Below are positions 18,364 through 23,078 of a DNA stretch of 23,078 bases, piece by piece. The notes beneath the pieces are model-generated. The model was not told the origin of the DNA. It did no database searches and worked only from the letters and a program-made list of their open reading frames with translations. Source of the stretch: Deinococcus depolymerans. GTDB taxonomy: Bacteria; Deinococcota; Deinococci; Deinococcales; Deinococcaceae. Within the stretch, counting starts at the first letter, position 1. Each line of letters begins with the position of its first letter. Both the position numbers and the translations under genes were made by a program. The stretch lies in contig NZ_BAAADB010000017.1 in NCBI RefSeq assembly GCF_039522025.1, positions 1-23,078 on the forward strand. The letters run 5' to 3'.

Positions 18364-19389
18364 GTGAGCCTCACTGCGAACGAACTTCAGACGTACCTCA
18401 GCGCCCTCGTGACCGGCGACCTGAAACTCTCCACCATGATCTGGGGCCCCCCCGGCGTCGGCAAAAGCAGCGTCGTGGCGCAGGTCGCGGCTAGGCACGG
18501 CCTGGACTTCGTGGACGTCCGGCTCTCGCAGCTGGCCCCCACCGACCTGCGCGGCCTGCCCGTCCCCGAGGCCGACGGGCAGGGCGGCGGCGTGTCCCGC
18601 TGGTACCCGCCGGAATTCCTGCCGCGCGGCGGGCAGGGCGTGCTGTTCCTCGACGAGGTGAACATGGCCCCCCCCACCATGCAGGGCATGGCACAGCAAC
18701 TGATCCTCGACCGCCGGGTCGGCAGTTACGTCCTGCCGGACGGGTGGTTCGTGTGGGCCGCCGGGAACCGCAAGGAGGACCGCGCCAGCGTGTTCGACAT
18801 GCCCGCCCCCCTCGCCAACCGCTTCCTGCACCTCACGGTCCGCCCGGACTTCGACTCGTGGCGCGCCTACGCCCTGGCCCGCGGCCTGCACGAGCACGTC
18901 ATCGCGTTCCTGACCTTCCGGCCCGAACTGCTGTGGCGCCTCGACCCGCAGCAGCCCGCGTGGCCCAGCCCGCGCGCCTGGGAGATGGCCGCCCGCCTGC
19001 ACCGCGCCGGACTGGACGCCACGCCCGCCATCGGGGACGCCGCCGGAGCGGAATTCAGCGCCTTCGTGCGCCTGTACGAGCAGCTGCCGGACCTCGGCAC
19101 CGTCCTTGAGGGACGCGGCGCCGGCCTGAGATTGCCGGACGAACCCAGCGTCCGCTACGCCGCCGTCGTCGGCCTCGCCGCCCGCGCAGGCACCGCCGAC
19201 GAGGCCCACCACGCCTTCACGTGGCTGGCCGACAACGCCGGACCCGAATGGCTGCAACTGTACGTCGCCACGCTCGTCAGCAAATTCCAGGCCATCGGAC
19301 AACTCGCCGACCTCGCCGACCTGATCGGCCGCGACGAACGCCTCGCCACGCTGGTGCAGGGAACGCTGGAGCTCACGGAGGGACTGTGA
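18364..19389 (+). CDS. MoxR-type AAA+ ATPase
   Basis: A 341-residue AAA+ ATPase of the MoxR group, chaperone-like ATPases that usually act with a partner carrying a von Willebrand factor A (VWA) domain encoded next door. Seen: Walker A GPPGVGKS (28-35), Walker B VLFLDE (93-98), sensor 1 Asn135 (WAAGN) and a candidate arginine finger, Arg153 in ANRF (151-154). The C-terminal 180 residues are helical and have no motif I can name. The GTG start at 18364 is supported by TAGCGT 6 bases upstream. The next gene, 88 bases on, encodes a DUF2201 protein with a VWA-like domain, the expected partner. A large palindrome fills the gap between them. The target of the pair is unknown. Confidence 0.9.
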   Translation: MSLTANELQTYLSALVTGDLKLSTMIWGPPGVGKSSVVAQVAARHGLDFVDVRLSQLAPTDLRGLPVPEADGQGGGVSRWYPPEFLPRGGQGVLFLDEVNMAPPTMQGMAQQLILDRRVGSYVLPDGWFVWAAGNRKEDRASVFDMPAPLANRFLHLTVRPDFDSWRAYALARGLHEHVIAFLTFRPELLWRLDPQQPAWPSPRAWEMAARLHRAGLDATPAIGDAAGAEFSAFVRLYEQLPDLGTVLEGRGAGLRLPDEPSVRYAAVVGLAARAGTADEAHHAFTWLADNAGPEWLQLYVATLVSKFQAIGQLADLADLIGRDERLATLVQGTLELTEGL

Positions 19390-19462
19390 TGGTAGGGGGC
19401 AGAAGGCTGATGGCTGATGGCCGATGGCAAAGGGTGCCTCTGGCCTTCGGCCATCAGCCATC
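19387..19462 (+). repeat. TGATGG-based palindrome at the moxR stop codon
   Basis: It starts with the TGATGG that contains the moxR stop codon. A perfect 16-bp stem, GATGGCTGATGGCCGA (19409-19424) with its complement (19447-19462), encloses an inner hairpin, GGCA-AAGGG-TGCC. It fills most of the gap before the DUF2201 gene and ends 15 bases before that start codon. It is related in sequence to the TGATGGT repeats at 3682 and 21462. Confidence 0.8.
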
Positions 19463-19477
19463 TGCGGCGGTCACGCC

Positions 19478-20620
19478 ATGACCCCGCCCCTCCCTGTCAC
19501 CCCGGAGTTCCAGCGTCTGATCTCCGGCTCCCGGTTGCGGCTGCGGGGGAAGTCGGCGTTCTTCGCGACGTTGCTGCTGCACGCGGAGTTCGTGCCTTCA
19601 CGCGAGGTCGCGGCGGCCGGAACGGACGGGGAGCGGGTGTACGTGAACCCGGAGGTCGCGGCCGGACTGGCGCCGGACGTGCTGGACGGGCTGCTGCTGC
19701 ACGAGGTGCTGCACGCGGCGCTGTCGCACGTGCAGCGGCGCGGGCCGCGTGAGAAGAAACGCTGGAACCGCTCGGCGGACCTGATCGTGAACGGCATGGT
19801 CGCGGCGGCCGGGCTGCCCACGCCGCCCAGCAGCGCCGGGGCCGCGCGGGACGAGCACCTGGAGAAACTGAGCGTCGAGGAGGTGTACACCGCCCTGGAC
19901 GGCGAACCGGACGGGGACGGCGAGGACGGTGACGACCTGCTGGACGGGCCGCCCGGTGACGCCCCGCCCCGGAACGGGCAGCCGTCGCAGAACGTGGCGC
20001 GGCAGTGGCAGCAGGCGCTGGCGCAGGCCCGCAGCGTGGACGCCATGAGCGGCGGGAAGGGCAACGACCCGCTGGGCCTGCACCGCGAACTGATGAGGCT
20101 CGCCCCGGCGCGACTGGACTGGCGGGCGCAGCTGTGGCGGTTCCTGGCGCGCACCCCGGTGGATTTCGGCGGCTTCGACCGGCGTTTCGTGGGGCGCGGC
20201 CTGTACCTGGAGGCGCTGGACGACGAGTCCCTGAACGCCCTGATTGCCGTGGACACCTCCGGCAGCGTGGACGACGACGCAGTGCGCGCCCTGGTGGGCG
20301 AGGTGCAGGGCGTGCTGGGCGCGTACCCGCACGTGCGGGCCACGCTGTACTACGCGGACACCGAGGCGTACGGCCCGCACGACCTGTCGCCCGGCGGCGA
20401 GATCCCCCCACCGCAGGGGGGTGGCGGGACGGACTTCCGCCCGATCTTCACGCTGCTGGACGCGCACGAACCGGACGTCCTGATCTACCTGACCGACGGG
20501 TACGGCGACTTTCCCGAGGGGGCGCCGCGCGTACCGACGCTGTGGGTGGTGCCGCCCGGAGGTCTGGAGGACGAGGGCTTCCCGTTCGGGGACGTGCTGC
20601 GACTGGAGGAACACGGATGA
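19478..20620 (+). CDS. DUF2201 protein: putative metallopeptidase-like domain plus VWA-like domain
   Basis: A 380-residue protein matching the DUF2201 layout, which is frequently encoded beside MoxR ATPases. The N-terminal domain contains HEVLHAALSH (75-84), an HExxH zinc-type motif with a further His at 84. A Gly/Asp/Pro-rich acidic linker runs from about 140 to 170. The C-terminal VWA-like domain has DTSGS (259-263) as MIDAS-like metal site, Thr318 in GGTDFRP and Asp340 in LTDGYGD. Whether the HExxH domain cleaves protein is not established. The ATG at 19478 follows the palindrome; the frame is open slightly upstream but only through repeat sequence. The stop overlaps the nudC start (ATGA), so the two are translationally coupled. 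Together with MoxR it probably remodels or inserts a cofactor into an unknown target. Confidence 0.87.
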   Translation: MTPPLPVTPEFQRLISGSRLRLRGKSAFFATLLLHAEFVPSREVAAAGTDGERVYVNPEVAAGLAPDVLDGLLLHEVLHAALSHVQRRGPREKKRWNRSADLIVNGMVAAAGLPTPPSSAGAARDEHLEKLSVEEVYTALDGEPDGDGEDGDDLLDGPPGDAPPRNGQPSQNVARQWQQALAQARSVDAMSGGKGNDPLGLHRELMRLAPARLDWRAQLWRFLARTPVDFGGFDRRFVGRGLYLEALDDESLNALIAVDTSGSVDDDAVRALVGEVQGVLGAYPHVRATLYYADTEAYGPHDLSPGGEIPPPQGGGGTDFRPIFTLLDAHEPDVLIYLTDGYGDFPEGAPRVPTLWVVPPGGLEDEGFPFGDVLRLEEHG

Positions 20621-21474
20621 ACGCCACCAGCCTCCCGGACGGCTTCCAGCGCGACCCGCACGCCGCGCCCGGCCCGGACAGCGTGTGGTTCGTGTTCGAC
20701 GGACACCGCCTGATCCTGACTGAACAGGAAGGGCTGCCCACCGGCCCCGCCGCGCCCTTTCCCGTGACCGACACGAGCGGCCTGGGCAGCCTGAACGGCC
20801 GGACCATGTTCACGGCAGCGCTGGACAGAGGCGCGCTTGGTACGGCCGCGCTGGAGGGCGACCTGCCAGACGGATACGTGAGCGTCCCGGTCCGCTCGGC
20901 GTTCGGGACGCTGGGCGACACGCTGATGGGCGTGGCCGGGTACGCCTCGCAGATCCTGGAGTTTCACCGCACGCACCGCTACTGCGGCCGCTGCGCGACG
21001 CCGATGCAGGACAGCGCGCACGAACGCTCCCGCGTGTGCCCGAACTGCGGCCTGAGCGCCTACCCGAGGGTCGCGCCGGTCGCGATGGTCCTCATCACGT
21101 GCGGGAGCGGCCCGGACACCGAACTGCTGCTGGCACGCGGCCCGAACTTCCCGCCCGGCATGTACTCCGCCATCGCCGGATTCGCGGAACCCAGCGAGAC
21201 CCTGGAAGCCGCCGCGCACCGCGAAGTGGCCGAGGAAGTCGGCGTGACCGTCACGGACCTGCGCTACGCGTTCAGTCAGCCGTGGCCGTTCCCGCACTCG
21301 CTGATGATCGGCTTCACCGCCCGCTACGGGGGCGGCGAGATCACCCCGCAACCCGGCGAGATCGAGGACGCCCGCTTCTTCCCGGTCAAGGAACTGCCTG
21401 GGCTGCCGCCCCGCGTCAGCATCGCCCGCGCCCTGATCGACCAGGCCGTGCAGGCGGCACTGGCTGATGGTTGA
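20617..21474 (+). CDS. nudC: NAD(+) diphosphatase NudC (Nudix hydrolase)
   Basis: Hydrolyses NAD(H) to NMN(H) and AMP and, in studied bacteria, removes NAD caps from RNA 5' ends. The 285-residue protein has an N-terminal domain, a four-cysteine zinc ribbon (Cys123, Cys126, Cys141, Cys144), a complete Nudix box from Gly188 to Val210 with REVAEE at 202-207, and the subgroup signature SQPWPFPHS (220-228) that distinguishes NudC from other Nudix enzymes. The start ATG overlaps the DUF2201 stop codon by four bases. Its last codons and stop (Ala-Asp-Gly-stop) lie within a TGATGG-type repeat, so the repeat forms the C-terminus. Linkage to a MoxR/DUF2201 pair is notable but has no obvious functional explanation. 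Confidence 0.95.
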   Translation: MNATSLPDGFQRDPHAAPGPDSVWFVFDGHRLILTEQEGLPTGPAAPFPVTDTSGLGSLNGRTMFTAALDRGALGTAALEGDLPDGYVSVPVRSAFGTLGDTLMGVAGYASQILEFHRTHRYCGRCATPMQDSAHERSRVCPNCGLSAYPRVAPVAMVLITCGSGPDTELLLARGPNFPPGMYSAIAGFAEPSETLEAAAHREVAEEVGVTVTDLRYAFSQPWPFPHSLMIGFTARYGGGEITPQPGEIEDARFFPVKELPGLPPRVSIARALIDQAVQAALADG

Positions 21475-21479
21475 TGGGC
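21462..21479 (+). repeat. TGATGG-type repeat at the nudC stop codon
   Basis: GGCTGATGGTTGATGGGC contains the last codons and the TGA stop of nudC. It is closely similar to the units at 3682-3708 and to the palindrome arms at 19409-19462. Confidence 0.65.
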
Positions 21480-21531
21480 AGCCGCACCAGAGCCCGCCCC
21501 ACGGCCCACACCTCCCCTCCCACTCCCGTGG

Positions 21532-21537
21532 CATGAT
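21532..21537 (+). promoter_or_regulatory. Weak -10 candidate for the LRV-repeat gene
   Basis: CATGAT ends 7 bases before the ATG at 21545, compatible with a leaderless transcript. It deviates from TANNNT, so read-through from nudC (70-base gap) is an alternative. Confidence 0.3.
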
Positions 21538-21544
21538 CGGGCGC

Positions 21545-22939
21545 ATGACGTTCTCCGACCTTGATCCGCGCACCCTGACGATCCTGGGGGTGGAGGGCGC
21601 GCTGGAAGCGGCGGCCAGTCCGCGCGCCACGGCCGACACCCTGTCCGGCCTGTCCGCACACCCGGACTCACGGGTGCGGGCACTCGTGGCGCGGCACCCG
21701 AACACCCCCACCGAGATCCTGGGCGCGCTGGCCGCCGCGTACCCGGCGGACGTGCTGGCCAACCCCGGCCTGCCCCTGATGCGACTGGCCCGGCCCAACC
21801 TGCTGTCCTCGTTCCCGGCGGACAGCGTGATCGCGCTGCTGAACGCGGACCCCTCACCCGCCTGGGTGCTGGACGCCGCCCTGCGCCACGACGATTACGC
21901 GGTACGCACGGCACTGGCGGGCCGCCCGGACCTCAGCGAGGCGCGCGTGGCAGCGCTGGCCGCAGACGCCGGATGGCAGATCCGCGAGGCCGTCGCCCGG
22001 CGTGAAACACTGCCCGAACCGCTGGTCCGGCAACTGGCGGCCGACGACGACTACGACGTGCGCAAGGCCGTCGCGGCGCGCCCCGACCTGCCCGGCGACG
22101 CGCTGCGGGAACTGGTCACCGACACGCACGGACTGGTGCGGGCGGGCGTGGCCCGCCGACTGGACCTGCCGCTGGACTGCGCCCTGACCCTCGGGACCGA
22201 CAGCGACCCGGACGTGCTGGCCACCCTGGCACGCCGCGTGGACCTGCCCCGCAGCGTGCGCGAGTGGCTCGCCACGCACGAGCAGCCGACCGTGCGCGCC
22301 GCCGCCCTGCAGGGCTGGACGGTCCCGGCCGCGTGGCTGGAACGCGCCGAACTGGACGCCGACCCGGACGTCCGCGCCGCCCTGGCCCGCCGCCCCGACA
22401 CGCCCCCCGCCACGCTGATCCGACTGGCCGCCGACGAGACCGAAACGGTGCGCCGCGCCGTGCTGGAACGCAACGACCTGCCCGACGAGGCCGTCCTGAC
22501 GCTGGCCCGCGCACCCGAACAGGACATCCGCCTGCACGTCGCCAGTGCCGAGCACCTCAGCCCGGCCGTGCTGACCGCCCTGACCGGCGACCCGGACCCC
22601 AACGTGCGGACCGTCCTCGCCGTGCGGCCCGACCTGAGCGGCGACCTGCTGTCCCGGCTGGCCGCCGACCCGAACCCCGAGGTGCGCCGCGCCGTCGCGT
22701 ACGCCCCCGCCACCAGCGCGGACATCCTGACCCGACTGGCCGCCGACCCGAACGCCGGCGTGCGCCGCGCCGCCGCGCACCACCCGAACCTCCCGGAAGG
22801 CACGCACGACACGCTGGCCGCCGACCCGGACGACGGCGTGCGCCTCGCCCTCGCCGGACGCACCGACCTCTCCCCCACCCTGCGCGACCACCTGCGCGCC
22901 GACCCGAACGCCAGCGTGCGCGCCGAAGCGAGCGCATGA
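21545..22939 (+). CDS. Leucine-rich repeat variant (LRV) protein with 26-residue repeats
   Basis: A 464-residue solenoid protein. From residue 138 to the end it consists of twelve consecutive units of exactly 26 residues plus a final partial unit, following L-A-A-D-x-x-x-x-V-R-x-A-V-A-x-R-x-D-L-P with a closing Leu-rich helix. This matches the LRV (leucine-rich repeat variant) pattern. Residues 38-137 hold further irregular units (HPDSRVRALVARHPNTP at 39-55). The Azotobacter LRV protein carries an N-terminal Fe-S cysteine cluster; no such cluster is visible here. No signal peptide or membrane helix is seen, so a cytoplasmic scaffold or protein-binding role is likely. ATG at 21545 was chosen because the upstream frame runs through the nudC-end repeat. 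It is last in the moxR-DUF2201-nudC direction and may be transcribed with them. Confidence 0.87.
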   Translation: MTFSDLDPRTLTILGVEGALEAAASPRATADTLSGLSAHPDSRVRALVARHPNTPTEILGALAAAYPADVLANPGLPLMRLARPNLLSSFPADSVIALLNADPSPAWVLDAALRHDDYAVRTALAGRPDLSEARVAALAADAGWQIREAVARRETLPEPLVRQLAADDDYDVRKAVAARPDLPGDALRELVTDTHGLVRAGVARRLDLPLDCALTLGTDSDPDVLATLARRVDLPRSVREWLATHEQPTVRAAALQGWTVPAAWLERAELDADPDVRAALARRPDTPPATLIRLAADETETVRRAVLERNDLPDEAVLTLARAPEQDIRLHVASAEHLSPAVLTALTGDPDPNVRTVLAVRPDLSGDLLSRLAADPNPEVRRAVAYAPATSADILTRLAADPNAGVRRAAAHHPNLPEGTHDTLAADPDDGVRLALAGRTDLSPTLRDHLRADPNASVRAEASA

Positions 22940-23030
22940 CCAGGACGGATTCCGTCTGTTTCGTCAACCAAGAGTTTCCACTTCCCTGCCGATGTCGTGT
23001 CACGCGGCCTTAAGCAGGAGTCCGTCCTGC
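22940..23030 (+). repeat. Short divergent element related to family A
   Basis: CAGGACGGATTCC (22941-22953) and GGAGTCCGTCCTG (23016-23028) form near-perfect inverted ends (one mismatch). The inner sequence after the left end (GTCTGTTTCG) resembles the right end of family A (GTTTGTTTCG). The interior, with CAAGAGTTTCCAC at 22969-22981, differs from the other copies. It begins one base after the LRV gene stop codon. Confidence 0.55.
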
Positions 23031-23078
23031 TCCATCCCGGTCAGGACGTACTTTTCAGCATTCTGAGCTGCCTGCCGT
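23000..23078 (-). CDS. Possible C-terminal end of a gene running off the window
   Basis: On the minus strand an open frame of 25 codons ends with TGA at 23002-23000 and runs off the window edge. The C-terminus reads roughly AEKYVLTGMEQDGLLLKAA. I do not recognise it. The final residues would be encoded by the right end of the element at 22940-23030, consistent with the tendency of these repeats to lie at gene 3' ends. The fragment is too short to be sure it is coding. Confidence 0.3.
   Translation of the reverse strand, partial: RQAAQNAEKYVLTGMEQDGLLLKAA

Overview
The window looks like chromosomal DNA of a Deinococcus species. The basis is very high GC content, isocitrate lyase, a secreted lipoprotein subtilase, several genes whose -10 box sits 6-7 bases before the start codon (leaderless mRNAs, known to be common in Deinococcus), and many short structured non-coding repeats between genes. 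This assignment is inference from gene content and style; no marker gene was available to confirm it.

Layout: secG (284-508, -) and a DUF2227-like membrane protein (632-1153, -); a repeat block (1186-1487); a lipoprotein subtilase (1564-3684, +); an AcuI-type quinone oxidoreductase (3895-4911, -); a probable small RNA or attenuated leader (5093-5161) before a corC/CNNM-cdd operon (5271-7065, +); a small secreted protein (7460-7738, +); isocitrate lyase aceA (7939-9246, -) with an operator-like repeat upstream; a second repeat block (9529-9827); a HAD hydrolase (9825-10451, -); an unrecognised 235-aa protein (10745-11452, -) divergent from an NrnA-like DHH phosphoesterase (11534-12541, +); a degV plus beta-lactamase-fold lipoprotein operon (14778 to 12745, -); a 1058-aa membrane Fe-S oxidoreductase of the ETF:quinone reductase (EMO/FadF) type with an unusual repeat tail (14971-18147, -); and, divergent from it, a moxR / DUF2201 / nudC / LRV-repeat cluster (18364-22939, +). 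Apart from operon pairs the genes are mostly separate units. acuI, aceA and the EMO-like protein fit fatty-acid, propionate or acetate metabolism.

The most unusual content is the repeats. A 137-178 bp family (called family A here) has ATACGGACT / AGTCCGTAT inverted ends and internal hairpins. In four genes its left end begins exactly at the stop codon, always in the sense orientation of the gene. In at least three genes it lies between the stop codon and the terminator hairpin, so it would be transcribed as 3' UTR. One internal stem occurs as two paired sequence alleles (covariation). A chimeric variant (family B) occurs twice, almost identical and inverted, with about 8 kb between the copies. 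A second, unrelated TGATGG-based repeat also sits at three stop codons. The other standout is the C-terminal tail of the EMO-like protein, which carries seven spaced copies of an R-K-x-W-x-P motif.
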